Assembly (NCBI RefSeq): GCF_050947875.1
Contig: NC_134571.1
Location: 223,892,024-223,956,023 of the forward strand
DNA: 64,000 nt
Reading direction: 5' to 3'
Origin: Dermacentor variabilis
Lineage: Eukaryota; Arthropoda; Arachnida; Ixodida; Ixodidae
Each line of letters opens with the position of its first letter. Within the stretch, counting starts at the first letter, position 1. The position numbers and the translations under genes were made by a program. Positions 46,501 to 58,450 of the stretch are shown one piece after another. The notes beneath the pieces were generated by a model. The model was not told the origin of the DNA, made no database searches, and saw nothing but the letters and a program-made list of their open reading frames with translations.

Positions 46501-47497
46501 GCGAGTACGTCCGCAGCGCACACAACGGCGAAGCGATAGCGCTGCTTAGTAGCGTTGAATAGATTCCTAACGTAACGAACTTGGACCACGATGGCAACAC
46601 CAAAGTCCATTAATTATGTCGTGAAGCTTGGAGCCAAAAGGGTGCCCAAACATACTGCTACGAGGAGGAGCGAAAGATCATGAAAGAACTGATAAAGGGA
46701 CCACGACCGCCGATAGTCGTACGCGCGGGCTCCATCTTGTATGCCTGGCCCATTGTATATGTATCTCTTAAATATATTGTCAAGCGTCTTTTGTCAAGCG
46801 TACCGTCGCGTATGGCGCCCCGGCATTGCCTCTAGCGTCCGGTAGCGTCTAAAGCCCCAACCACTGGCACGCGTCGGCAAGTTTCGGCGCGCGCCAATGC
46901 GTCAAAAGCGTCGGTGTGGAGGAACACGGCGAAGCGTGGCGACGCACAGAGATTTTGTCGACTGGCAATGCTAGAAATTCGCCGACGCACGGCGACGCTT
47001 CACCGGCGTGCACCAATCAGAGACTGCGATGCGTCGCCGCCGTCAACCAATCAGAGGCTGCGAGGCCTCCGGCTGCTATGCCTATGGTGACCGCCGATGC
47101 GGAGACGCCGGTACTAATATTTCGTCAGACTTCTTTGGGGGCACCACGCGTGCCACAGTGTTCCTGAAAGGCAGTGTTGTGATAGTAGGCCGACAACAAC
47201 ACGACCGACCTCCGTAGGTTGCGGCAGTGCGACGTGGATCCGAATCGACTTCGAACGACGCCGACAAATCCAGCCTGCCCACTGGGTTCCACCGGTCTCA
47301 GTGTCATCGTCTGCTAAAACATCCAACCAAATCACGATTGCCGCAGCGTCTGTGCTTGGTGTATGTGTAGTTTGCCGTGCTCGATCGAAACGAATGGAAA
47401 CAGGCTTCCGAACACGGCAGTCTGGATAATCAACACTCGCCTACCTACGATGTTGTTTACGATACGCGTAGGCCTAGCGCGTCCATCGAGTTCGTAA
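43538..47497. other. No gene assigned; two GC-rich blocks
   Basis: 44040-44350 is GC- and CpG-rich with open frames on plus. 46750-47110 is also GC-rich and contains ACCAATCAGAG twice (47012-47022, 47046-47056), as CCAAT boxes of promoters do. A 178-codon plus frame at 46026-46562 is open but not recognisable. 44700-45400 is AT-rich and featureless. Confidence 0.35.
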
Positions 47498-47892
47498 CTG
47501 GTGTTGTGACTTCGTGGTGGAGGACGAAAGATGGACTCTTTCCGCAGACGAAGAATAAACGAAAAACTTTATACAATATTTGCAGGTAGTGAATGATAGC
47601 GTACAGGCAGCAGTAGGAGCGCATCAGACCGACTGAGCGGCTGCAAGCGACTCTCTCTGACTTCACAGTGGGCCAGTTCTCCCTTAAATCCCTTCGGCGA
47701 CACCTCGTCGGCAGGAACCAGGTGGGGCAGGGTGATGACCTCGCCCGCGTCGAATTCTTGATTCTTTGCGGAGATGGCTGGGCGCTTCTTGAAGTCGCCT
47801 CCCGTGTCGATTTCTCGATTCGTCGCGGAGAAGTGGGAGCTCCCGTCGCCTCGTGGTAGTCACGTGGTGCTCGTAGTATGGCACAACACTGG
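47498..47892. mobile_element. Probable solo LTR, 387 bp
   Basis: The segment 47502-47888 begins TGTTGTG and ends CACAACA, the TG...CA inverted ends of an LTR, and CTGG occurs on both sides (47498-47501, 47889-47892). An AATAAA lies near 47554 on plus and a TATAAAG near 47570 on minus, so orientation is open. It contains two related 30-base blocks (TTGATTCTTTGCGGAGATGG and TCGATTCGTCGCGGAGAAG). No internal retroviral-type genes flank it. Confidence 0.6.
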
Positions 47893-48839
47893 CGAGTGAA
47901 CGAGCCCAGTTGAAAAACTCTCTCAAAGGAAATTAATTTCCTTTCCGTTTGGCGCTGCAGCGATTTCAAATATTGCGCTCCTGACTTTGTTGGGGTGTGC
48001 GGTGTACGATGTGATGAATGAACTGTGTGGAACTTCGGGTGGTGAACCGCCGCATGTTTCATGTCGTCTCACGTGACTCAAGTTTAACGGGTGAACTCTG
48101 TGCTGTTTCCAATGGCAGAGATAACTTTCGAAAGCGAAAGGCACTAGTAGCCGTACAATTGGAAGCAGGTCCGTCATCAGCCACGCCGTCGGTTTCACAT
48201 GACAGTGCGCTATTCTATTCGGCATGTGAATCTAGTTCGGTACAAGTCCACAGTTCTACTTCACTCACTTTCTTCAAGTGCATGGACTAGTTGAGAATAA
48301 ATCGCTCATGCAGCACTCAAGAACGCTGACGCACTGAAGGAAACATGACACAGCACAGTCATGTTCCAGTCAGTGTGTCCTTATACTTAAGCACAGTAAA
48401 AAAAATGACCTGTTTGCAATATGCGCACCATGTGCAACGCATAGGTGGACCTGCATCATGCAAGACGAATGTATGCAGCCGCGTATGCCAGGATTGCTTC
48501 GATGCCTGCTTAAGAAGCAACATCTACGGAATCTATGAAGCTGTAATTGGCTAGTGATCTCCTTTTTTTGCTTATGGAGAGAGAAGATGGCGCGAGTGCA
48601 CTGCGGGGAAGGTGCCATCAGTGCTTCCGGCAGTCGGTATGCTTAAGCTGCCCGACTCTCGACAGCTCTCACTGAAATCTTTCTCGCCGCGACACTATAA
48701 GCTGTAGTCCAGAATAGGATAAACTCAAAACCACATTCCTAATGTATTTTCGCAGCATGTGTTTGATTCACAAGCTAGCACTTCCACTGCAACACTATGC
48801 CGGTGTACAGCATTGGCGCTTGAAATGAATACATTCCGT
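47893..48839. other. No gene assigned; cysteine-rich open frame at 48345-48554
   Basis: The frame has CSRVCQDCFDAC near its end and could be a decayed zinc-finger tail of a transposase such as piggyBac, but this is weak. A 90-codon frame at 48018-48290 is serine-rich and unassigned. Confidence 0.25.
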
Positions 48840-49792
48840 AAAGGTGAACGACTTGGCCTACGATAGCAAACTTTGTAGTAACACTGCAAAAATTGCTGCC
48901 GTGAGTATCAGCCACTACAAGACTGATGCCTGTGCAACCTACTTCCTCGGAGGCAGCCCTATAAAGCCTGTTCGGGTCTTTCCTATTCTGGGTGTAACAT
49001 TCAGCCCTTCTCTCGACTTTTCTGCAGATGTCACCAGCACTACATGTAAGGGTCATCGCATTCTTGGGTTAGTGTCCCGTGTCTCCCTGCCCTGTGGACC
49101 TGAGATTTTCTGAGGACTCTACACGTCTGTCATTGTGCCACGGCCGAATACTGCGAATCAGTATAGTCCTTGTGCAAAACTCACGTCGCTGACAAACTTG
49201 AGCTTGTTCAGCGGTGGGCAACACGCACACTCTATTCCCATCTTTTCGGCCGTCGCAAGCTCATACCAGCCTACGAGGATTACCCCAAAGCCCTCAAATG
49301 ACACACCTTGCAATACTAGCGCAACATTGCACTAGTCTGTCTATTCTGCGGCTTGCTTGATTGCACTAGTCTGTCTATTCTGCGGCTTGCTTGACGGCTC
49401 TCTGGACAGTCACCTTTCCTCAGTCCGTCTGAACAAGTGGTCAGCACAGCCTGAGCCCCATCACGTCTGTACGGCCCGACACCGTTACTCCATGCTTATA
49501 TCTCTGGCCTACACATCTTTCTCTCCCCCCACACGGCCATGCTGACTCTCCTTACTTGCGACCGGACTGAATTGGCACTCCTACGTGTTGTGCATCCGTT
49601 GACTGTGTGCGTGTTTGCCGTGCTCTGCAATTGAGCAATTGTGGGTGTGTGTTCACGTGCAGGGAACGCGTGTCTCCTTCACCCTGCAAATTCCTGCTCT
49701 TGATGGCTGGCTTTCAGACGCTCTAGCATACAGGTATCAGCCCGTTTTCTAGTCTTGCAATCAGTCTAGAGCGTCATGTTACCACTAAGGTC

Positions 49793-49831
<39 letters not shown>
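48840..49831 (+). mobile_element. LINE 3' portion (jockey/L2-like) with (ATT)n tail
   Basis: FLGGSPIKPVRVFPILGVTF and HRILGLVSRVSLPCGPEIF (48935-49113) are the post-RT region, followed in other frames by QRWATRTLYSHLFGRRKLIP and LNKWSAQPEPHHVCTAR. A 34-bp exact tandem duplication (49327-49394) breaks the frame. The tail is (ATT)n at 49795-49831. The RT is missing. Confidence 0.8.
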
Positions 49832-49832
<1 letters not shown>

Positions 49833-49883
49833 TTATTTTTATTTTCTAATATTAATATTATTATTCTGTCCACCGACTTTCTG

Positions 49884-50185
49884 TTAAAATAGACACTATC
49901 CCTACAGTCTTTGTTCATTTCTCAACGGTAAACATGAAAGTAAACTGGATCAAGGCTCGTGGAAAACTTCGAAAGCTCTGTGAATCCAAAGTGCTTCCGA
50001 AGCTCTACTTTAATGACAATCTAACCAAGGCAAATCGGCATCTGTTCTGGCTTGGCCGGGCCGCAGGCATGCAACACAAGTAGAAGTTCGTTTGGGTGAG
50101 AGCAGGTAAAATCTTCGCTAAGAAGAACAAAGACTCTCCACTCATTCGCATTACCAATGAAACGGATGTTGAAAAAATTCAATGA
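49884..50185 (+). pseudogene. ORF1 C-terminal domain of the LINE (FP-like)
   Basis: Residues KVNWIKARGKLRKLCE, LYFNDNLTKANRHLFWLGR, KFVWVRAGKIFAKKN and SPLIRITNETDVEKIQ match the C-terminal domain that LINE ORF1 proteins share with the baculovirus FP family. The domain is thought to act in RNA or particle binding. One in-frame TAG lies at about 50081. The stop TGA (50183-50185) overlaps the ATG of the next frame (50182-50184). The upstream coiled-coil part is lost. Confidence 0.75.
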
Positions 50186-52751
50186 ATATGACTCCGTCTA
50201 TTTTACTTGATTTTCCGAGCTTGCGAGCTTTTAAGGACAGCTTCGGTTCGAATTCTAAATTATACTTTACTTTGGTCAATATAAATACTCGCAGTCTACG
50301 TATATACTGGGATGAGTTTAAAAATATTGCAGAAGATGCAACAAATTTTGTAGATGTATTTGTGCTAACCAAAATAAACATTCCAGAATCAAGCGCGCAG
50401 TTCTTTGTCATAAAATGTTACAATACAGAATTTATCACTCCTTCGCACCGTCGAGGGGGTGGGATTGCAGTTTTTGTGAATGAAAAGTGCACAGTATCAT
50501 GCATTGATGTAGATCTTGCTCATGCGGAATGCTTGTGTTTAAATGTAGGCTTTTTTCAGACCACCCTTAATTTGTTAGCCATCTTCCGGCCTCCTGCAAA
50601 CAGCGTCAGTCGCTTTATACTAGAATTAGAGACTGTTTTGAACCGTTTAAGTTTTGAGGAGGTGTTTTGCCTCACCAGTGATCTAAATATTGACGTATTA
50701 TGCCCATGCAAAGCTCGTGTCAGATTATTTATCTGCTATTTCGGCTTTTGGGCCTCGAAAGCATGGTAACCACCTTCCCACGTGAAGATGTTGTGAGTGG
50801 GCGAACAACGCATTCTTGCGTAGACCACATCGCCGTTCCCTCGCCAAATCACCATCTGCATTCATGCGTGATTACGCAACGCTTCGCAGACCACTAGTTT
50901 ACCCTCAGTCGTTTTAGCTTGAGGCGCCTTTTTAACACACCTCATGGTTGGAAAGTAAATAGTTCAGATAGGCGAACGCGTGTTGCCTTTGTTGATCAAC
51001 GCAAATTGGATGAGATGATTGGCAGGTTCGACTGGTCTTCATTGATTGGTTCCGGGGTGCCAGTGTTGATTTATGAACAATTCTGTTCGCAAATACGCAG
51101 CTTTCAAGAAGCCTGCACTCGGATTGTTGTAACTAAACAGCAAAGAAATCATAACTGGCTTACCGTGGATATCATGAAAGCAACCGCCTACCGAGATTTG
51201 TAGTGGAAACGGCTTATGCGAGCTCCAAGCAATGCTGTGCTTCGCGCTAGCTACAGAATCGCAAGGAATAAAGTCGTGGCCCTTATACGATGCGCTAAAC
51301 GACGCTACTTTCAACGTCAGTTTCAATTATCTGTTCGAAACCCGGCGAAGACGTGATCACTGATAAACCCCCTACGCGGTAAAGACACTACCAGTTGAAA
51401 GCAAGCCGACGCGTTTCCATGGGATCTTGCACAGACAGCCACAATCTTCAATCAACATTTTGTATGCGTTTCGGGAGCAACCCCACCGTTGCCAGCTGGC
51501 CGCTCTGGAAAAAAAACAAAAACACATCGGCTTCCGCGTTCTTACTGACAATAACATTCGACGCACTTGCAAGCATAATTGCTGGGTTTAGGCGACATTA
51601 GCCAGCTGGTATAGACGGTATATCGGTATCTTTGCTCCAACAAAACTTCAACGCGCTATCGGGTATTCTTGTCATGCTTAATGGATTCCTAGACACAGCT
51701 ACGATGCCGGCAGAACTAAAAATGGCTTTTGTATTTCCATTATTTATAGGAGGAAAGAAAGGTATTGTGGGCAGTTACCGACCTATTTCGATATTGTCTA
51801 TCATGTCATCAATAATAGAAAAATGTCTCTTAGAAGCCATGACGTCATTTCTAGACAACTTTTCAGTTATATTGAGCCGTCAGTTTGGTTTTGTCGCGGG
51901 ACGGGGCACCATTTCTCTGCTTGAGGAATTTTCAGACGAATTAAACACAGCTTTAGAACAAAACATGTTTGCATGTGCATTGTTTTTCGATACTTCTAAA
52001 GCGTTCGGTACAGTGAACCACGAACTCCTGCTTGATAAACTATACCTGCTCGGTTTCAGGGGGCCATTTTACGAGTTCCTTAAAAGATATTTGTCCGGCT
52101 GCTCGCAGGTGATATCTTTAGACAACCAGTTATTCATCAATAAGAAACTACCTTTGAAGCTGAAGTGCTTCAGGGTTCTATTTTGTCTCCTCTTCTTTTT
52201 AACATATTTATAAATAATTTTTCTTCAGCAGTAGCGCAGTGTACGATATCTATGATAAGGACAGTATCGAAGATGATACTGTCCTTTTAACTAAACATAT
52301 CTGTTACTCAAACGCAGTTGCGTTACTTCAAGACAGTGTACATGTCCGATGGTTTGCTAACAAATGTTTGTCAATAACCAAGGAAAAAACAAAAATGTTA
52401 TGTTTTAGAAATCCACTTAAAACAACTGTTACAAATTTACCCTTGTTTCTGCACTGTCGTACTTGCCAATCGTGTCAGTGTGCCCCCGCAGAATATGTAA
52501 ACTCCATTAAATACCTTGGTGTTTTCTTTGACAGTGACCTCTCATGGAATGATCACATGACATATCTTTACGGTAGGCTCAGAATTGTTTCATCGCTTAT
52601 TTTTAACATTAAATTCATTGTTCTGATCCCTGTAAAAATCAATATCATGTGCGCCTTAGCCTACAGTGTGTTACGTTATGGCATTACATTGTTCGGATTT
52701 TGCTCATCTCGCTGGCTGTGTCGAACTGACAGAATTCTAAAAAATATGTAA
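50182..52751 (+). pseudogene. ORF2 of the LINE: apurinic-type endonuclease and reverse transcriptase
   Basis: The endonuclease frame 50182-50769 has LVNINTRSLRIYWDEF, VFVLTKINI, GGGIAVFVNE, LLAIFRPP and LTSDLNIDVL. The catalytic glutamate of the usual LTEI reads K, and GDLNID reads SDLNID. A second frame (50919-51203) and a third carry the endonuclease end and the linker. The RT (51632-52213) has GSYRPISILSIMSSIIEK and FFDTSKAFGTVNHE, then shifts before the YADD site, which is disrupted (YDKDSIEDDTVLL). 52239-52751 holds YLGVFFDSDLSW and RYGITLFGFCSSRW. It is dead. Confidence 0.85.
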
Positions 52752-53166
52752 AGGTCCATTGCGTATAACTCTTTCTCGGCTGACAATGTAAACTTGTCTA
52801 TACATCTGGATCTTCCGTCATTTAAAACTTTGTTCACTCAAACGGTTGTGGTAAGACAATTTTGGAATTCTGATTTAAAGCAGGACTATATTGCTCCCCG
52901 TGCTCTGCGGAAAACATTGCGTTTCATAGTACCGCACTGCAACACAAGATTTGGCAAAGCTGGTAGGTTTGCTTGTGTCCCAAGAATATTCAATGACCTA
53001 CCTGATCATATATTTACTGCAACAACGAAACGAAACATTTTTTGAAGGCATTGTAAGATATGTATAATACTACATGTTCACTTTTCTTGTTTCTTGTATT
53101 TCATTTTGTTATGATACGCTTCACCAGCCACTTCCTTGGCTTTGACGGGCCTGCCTTTTAATGAAA

Positions 53167-53215
53167 GATAATAATAATAATAATAATAATAATACTAATT
53201 ATAATAATAATAATA
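53167..53215. repeat. (AAT)n run between two convergent LINEs
   Basis: AAT units with two interruptions. It is the tail of one or both of the flanking LINEs, which face each other here. Confidence 0.85.
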
Positions 53216-53216
53216 A

Positions 53217-54056
53217 GAATTTATGCACCACAAGAAACAATACATAGTAGACGGGCCTGTCGAAGCCTAAATGGCTTGTGTGACAATGCCCGGCAGTGCC
53301 GGCAACAGCGATGAGGTCACTGTATGTACATACATGCGTAACCTTAGTGCCGACAAAACATTGTGCAAACAAAAGGAAAATTAAATACATGTTAATACAA
53401 TGTAGCGTGAACATATTTTCACGCTTATATAGATCAAAAACAAAAAAATTAATACATGGTAGTCCAAAATATTGAACATATTTTTTCATGCTTATATAGA
53501 ACAAAATCAAAAATTAAAAACAAGTTATGGCAACGTAGTGAACAATTTTGTGAGCTCATATAGATATGCAGGTTAAGACAACCAAAATAATTCAAATAAA
53601 CACATACCCACACATAAAAAAACTCAGAAGGAGATGACATTTTCTTTAAAACCTTTTTTGACTGAACGGAAAAAAAATTCGTCAGGTAGATCATTAAAGA
53701 GTCTGGCCACATAGACGCATCGCCGTGCCTCGCCATACCTAGTTGATGAACGAGGAACATTGAAACAAATGTTGTCCCTCAAAAGTCGAGGGGCTACCTA
53801 TGTTTCTCTAAATTGGTCGCTCCAAAAATGAGGAAAAACAACAGTTTACTAAAATAACGACTGAAATTAAGGAAAACCTAACGCTGAAAATGAATTGTCA
53901 CCTGAAATCTGGCCACAGCGATAGGCAACACTTTTCAATATATTTTTTAGTAAACTGTCAATTCTCGTTTGCCATCGCAATGCGCAGAAAGCGAAAACGG
54001 TGATTCCGTATCGCAAGATGCTGTGTGCGAGTGCATGCACTATGGTTTTCTTGATC
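53217..54056 (-). mobile_element. 5'-truncated LINE 3' end, minus strand
   Basis: The minus strand reads IKKTIVHALAHSILRYGITV and RWQTRIDSLLKNILKSVAYR (about 54056-53930), matching KKIIAQALGYSVLRYGITV of the LINE at 33683. A 3' UTR of about 600 bases follows to the (AAT)n run. Its 5' break is at the first satellite unit, within a few bases of shared ATCATGATAA-like sequence. Confidence 0.85.
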
Positions 54057-54665
54057 ATGATAACTATGATCATCCTTGCGCATGCCATCTTACCGGCTCT
54101 GCTGACCGTTTCCCCGCTACGACATCGCCCGCTTCACTTCACTGCAGTGACCGCATCCCCCTGGGCTGGGATTCACCCGAATTCAACATTCCATATTTGA
54201 GAACGTCCCTACCGATATACCTGTCCCCAAAGTAACCTAGTTGGCCTCATCGCTACAGTCATCATCAACTGTTGCTATACAAGCGCACGAACAATTACCA
54301 CAACTCTGTGGGCTCGGCGACTGCGCATCAACGCAGGCTACTAATCCGTTCGTTTTCTTTGTGCATGTGTTGATCACCCTTGCGCATACCATGTTACCGG
54401 CTCTGCTGACCCTTTCCCCCGCTACGACATCGCCCGCTGCACGTCACTGCGGTGACGGTATCACCCCGGCCTGCAATCCACCCGAATTCAACATTTAAAA
54501 TGTTAGAATGGTCCTACCGATATACCAGTCGCCCGAGGAACCTGGTTTTCCTCATCACTAACGTCATCCTCAACTGTCGATATAAAAGTACAGCAACAAT
54601 TACCAACATTCTGTGGGCTCGGTGGCTGCGCATCAGCGCACGCCACTAGTCCTTTCGTTTCCATC

Positions 54666-54803
54666 ATGCAAGTGTTTATCATTCTTGCGAATGCCATGTT
54701 AGCGGCTCTGCAGACCCTTGCCCCCGCTACGACATCGATCGCTGCAGTTCACTACAGCGGCGGTATCACCCTGCCCTGCAATGCACCCGAATTGAACACT
54801 TAA
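54666..54803 (+). CDS. Array unit 3: possible 45-residue secreted peptide frame
   Basis: The frame starts MQVFIILANAML, hydrophobic through residue 19, followed by APATTSIAA, which resembles a signal peptide and cleavage region. The rest is 18-20 residues with one cysteine (LPCNAPELNT) and a TAA stop. A TATAAAAG lies about 90 bases upstream. Neighbouring units often lack the ATG, so this may be chance within a non-coding satellite. Confidence 0.3.
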   Translation: MQVFIILANAMLAALQTLAPATTSIAAVHYSGGITLPCNAPELNT

Positions 54804-55574
54804 CATTTAAAAACTTTCTTACCGATATACCAGTCCCCCGAGGAACCTGGTTGGCCTCATCACTACAGTCATCCTCAACTGTGGATATTAAAGCGCACCA
54901 TTACCGCCACACTGTGGGCTCGGTGGCTGCGGACCAGCGCAGGCCACTAGTCCTTTCGTTTTATTCACGCAAGTGTTTATCAGTCTTGCGAATGCCATGT
55001 TATGGGGCCTGCTGATTCTTGCTCCCGATACGACATGGCCAGCTGCAATTCACTGCAGTGGCGGTATCACCCTGGCCTGCAGTCAACCGGAATTCAATAC
55101 TTAAAATCTTAAAATGTTCCTACCGATAAACCAGTCCCCCGAGGAACCTAGTTGGCCTCATCGCTAAAGCCATCCTCAACTGTGGATATAGAAGAACAGC
55201 AACCATTACCAACACTCTGTAGGCTCGGTGGCTGCACATCAGCGCAGGCCACTAGTCCTTTCGTTTTCATCGTGCAAGTGTTATTCACTTGCGAACGCCA
55301 TGGTACCGGCTCTGTTGACCCTTTCCCCCGCTACGACATCGGCCGCTGCACATCACTCCAGTTACGGTATCACCCTGGCCTTCATTCCACCCGAATTCAA
55401 CAATTAACATTTAAAAACGTGCCTACCGATATACCAGTCCCCCGAGGAACCTAGTCGCCCTCATCGCTACAGTCATCCTCAACTGTGGCTATAAAAGTAC
55501 ACCAACCATTACCAACACTCTGTGGGCTCGGTGGCTGCGCATCAGCGCAGGCCACAAGTCCTTTAGTTTTTATC

Positions 55575-55742
55575 ATGGAAGTGTTTATCATCCTTGCGAA
55601 TGCCATGTTAACGGCTCTACTGACCATTTGCCCCGCGGCGACATCGACCGCTGCAGTTCACTACAGCGGCGGTATCACCCTGTCCTGCAATCCACCCCAA
55701 TTCAACACTTCATATTTAACAACGTTCCAACCGATATACTAG
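55575..55742 (+). CDS. Array unit 6: possible 55-residue secreted peptide frame
   Basis: It begins MEVFIILANAMLTALLTI with a signal-like core, then ATSTAAVHY, a CNPPQFNTSYLTTF segment and a stop. CTATAAAAG lies about 85 bases upstream. The frame runs ten residues longer than in unit 3 because the TAA after FNT is replaced by TCA. Confidence 0.3.
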   Translation: MEVFIILANAMLTALLTICPAATSTAAVHYSGGITLSCNPPQFNTSYLTTFQPIY

Positions 55743-56548
55743 TCCCTGAGGAACCTGGTTGTCCACAGCGCTACGGTCATCAACGACTGTGGATATAAAA
55801 GCGCACCAACCATTACCACCACTCTGAGGGTACGGTGGCTGCGCATCAGCGCAGGCCACTAGCCCTTCGTTTTCATCATGTGTTCATCATACTTCCGTAT
55901 GCCATCTTACCGGTTCTGCTGACCCTTTCACTCGCTACGACCTCGCCCGCTGCACATCACTACAGTGACGGTATCACCCTGGCCTGCATTGCACCCGAAT
56001 TCAACACTTAACATTTAAAAACGTGCCTACCGATACACCAGTCCCACGAGGAACCTTTTCGGCCTCATCGCAACAGTCATCCTCAACTGTGGATATAAAA
56101 GTACACCAACCATTAACACCACTCTGTGGGCTAGGTGGCTGCGCATCAGCGCAGGCCAATAGTCCTTCCGTTTTCATCCTGCAAGTGTTTATGACCCTCG
56201 CGAATACCATGTTAGCGGCTCTACTGACCGTTTTCCCCGCTACGACATCGCCCGCGGCAGCTCATTGCAGCGACGGTATCCCCCTGGCCTGCAATCCACC
56301 CGTATTCAGCACTTAACATTTAAAAACGTGCCTCCCTTTGTACCAGTCCCCCGAGGAACCTGGTCGGCCTCATCGCAATAGTCATCCTCAACTGTGGATA
56401 TAAAAGTACAGCAACCATTACCAACACTCCATGGGCTTGGTGGCTGCGCATCTGCGCACGCCACCAGTCCTTTCGTTTTCACCACGCAAGTGTGTATCAT
56501 CCTTGCGATTGCCATGTTAACGGCTCTACTGACCCTTTCCCCCGCGAC

Positions 56549-57088
56549 GACACCGACCGCAGGCATCCTCAGATCATGAACAGCAGGTTGCCATTATCCA
56601 TCAAGAGAAAAGTGTAGAACAGCTGTGTCTTACCACTACTCACGTACGGGACAGAAACCTGGAGCCTTGCGAAAAGGGTTCTACTTATATTGAGGACGAC
56701 GCAACGGGCTATGGAAAGAAGAATGATAGGTGTAACGTTAAGGGATAAGAAAGGAGCAGATTGGGTGAGGGAACAAATGTGCGTTAATGACATCGTAGTT
56801 GAAATCAAGAAAAAAGAAATGGGGGGGGGGGGGGGGCATGGGCAGGACATGTAATGAGGACGGTAGATAACCGATGGTCATTAAGGGTTACGGCCTGGAT
56901 TCCAAGGGAAGGGAAGTGTAGCAGGGGGCGACAAAAAGTTAGGTGGGACAATGAGATTAGGAAATTTGGAGGGACAATACGGCCACAATTTGTACATGAC
57001 CGGGGTAGTTGGAAAAGTATGGGAGAGGCCTTTGCCCTGCAGTGGGCGTAACCAGGCTTATTATGATGATGTTGATGACATCGACCGC
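56549..57088 (+). mobile_element. RTE-like LINE fragment inside array unit 9
   Basis: GACACCGACCGC (56549-56560) and GACATCGACCGC (57077-57088) flank 516 bp. It encodes NSRLPLSIKRKV, TQRAMERRMIGVTLRDKKG and VTAWIPREGKCSRGR in broken frames and has a 17-base G run. The 3' end is GTGGGCGTAACCAGGC plus ATGATGATG. Confidence 0.85.
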
Positions 57089-57316
57089 TGCAGCTCACTA
57101 CAGGGACGGTATCACGCTGGCCGGCAGTCCACCCGAATTCAACACTTAATATTTAAAAACGTTCCTACCGATATACCAGTCCCCCGAGGAACCTGGTTGG
57201 CCTCATCGCTAAAGTCATCCTCAACTGTGGATATAAAAGTACAGCAACCATTACCAAAACTCTGTGGGCTCGGTGGCTGCGCATCAGCGCAGGCCACTAG
57301 TCCTTTCGTTTTGATC

Positions 57317-57472
57317 ATGCAAGTGTTTATCAACTTTGCGATTGCCATGTTAACGGCTCTACAGACGCTTTCTCCCGCGACGACATCGACCGCAGGCATT
57401 CTCAGATCATTAACAGCAGGTTGCCATTATCCCTCAAGAGAAAAGTGCGTATCAGCTGTGTCTTACCACTAG
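57317..57472 (+). CDS. Array unit 10: peptide frame fused into the RTE-like insert
   Basis: MQVFINFAIAMLTALQTL is followed by ATTSTAGIL and then by frame-shifted sequence of the inserted RTE-like fragment, stopping after 51 codons. It shows that the insert interrupts the frame after the signal-like part. Confidence 0.25.
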   Translation: MQVFINFAIAMLTALQTLSPATTSTAGILRSLTAGCHYPSREKCVSAVSYH

Positions 57473-57915
57473 TCACGTACGGGACAGAAACCTGGAGGCT
57501 TACGAAAAGGGTTCTACTTATATTGAGGACGACGCAACGGGCTATGGAAAGAAGAATGATAGGTGTAACGTTAAGGGATAAGAAAGGAGCAGATTGGGTG
57601 AGGGAACAAACGCGCGTTAATGACATCTTAGTTGAAATCAAGAAAATCAAATGGGGGGGGGGGCATGGGCAGGACATGTAATGAGGAGGAAAAATAACTG
57701 ATGGTCATTAAGGGTTACGGACTGGATTCCAAGGGAAGGGAAGCATAGCAGGGGGTGACAGAAAGTTAGGTGCGCAGATGAGATTAGGCAATTTGGAGGG
57801 ACAACATGGCCACAATTTGTACATGACCGGGGTAGTTGGAGAAGTATGGGAGAGGCCTTTGCCCTGCAGTGGGCGTAACTAGGCTGATTATGATGATGTT
57901 CATGACATGGACCGC
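57382..57915 (+). mobile_element. RTE-like LINE fragment inside array unit 10
   Basis: GACATCGACCGC (57382-57393) and GACATGGACCGC (57904-57915) flank 510 bp with the same 5' break (AGGCATTCTCAGATCAT) as the insert in unit 9, at the same place in the unit. The 86-codon frame 57421-57681 has LTYGTETWRLTKRVLLILRT. Confidence 0.85.
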
Positions 57916-58450
57916 TGCATCTCACTACAGCGACGGTATGACCCTGGCCGGCAATCCACCCGAATTCAACACTTACCATTTAAAAACGTTCCTACCGATA
58001 TACCAGTCCACTGAGGAACCTGGGTGGCCTCATAGCTACAGTCATCCTCAACTGTGGATAATAAAAGGCACCAACCATTACCACCACTCTGTCGGCTCGG
58101 TGGCTGCGCATCAGCGCAGGCCATTAGTCATTTCGTTTTCACCATGCAAGTGTTTTATCAGCCTTGCAAATGCCATGTTACCGGCTCTACTGACCCTTGC
58201 TCCCGCTACGACATCACCCGCTGCAGTTCACTACAATGACAGTATAACCCTGGCCGGCAATCCACCCGAATTGAAGACTTCATATTTAACAACGTTTATA
58301 CCAATATATCAGACCCCCGAGGTAACCTGCTTAGCCTCATCGCTAATGTCATCAACAACTGTGGATATGAAAGGGCACCAACCATTACCACCACACTTTG
58401 GGCTCGGTGGCTGCGCATCAGCACATGCCATTAGTCATTTCGTTTTCATC

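Larger units (their letters stand above)
49870..53166 (+). mobile_element. LINE (L2/jockey-like) with ORF1 C-terminus, endonuclease and RT
   Basis: The copy starts directly after the (ATT)n run of the preceding LINE. It contains the end of ORF1, the endonuclease, RT and C-terminal region in order, in several broken frames, and meets an (AAT)n run at 53167. It matches the copy at 33683-35204 (LLEEFSDEL, CALFFDTSKAFGTVNHE). Confidence 0.9.

Noticed and set aside
47457..48062. 201-codon minus-strand open frame
   Set aside because: It spans the whole probable solo LTR and both flanks, so it is unlikely to be a real protein.
56569..57979. Long minus-strand open frames over the RTE-like inserts (for example 56569-56850, 57402-57677)
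   Set aside because: They are antisense shadows of the LINE reading frame, which carries the recognisable protein motifs on plus.
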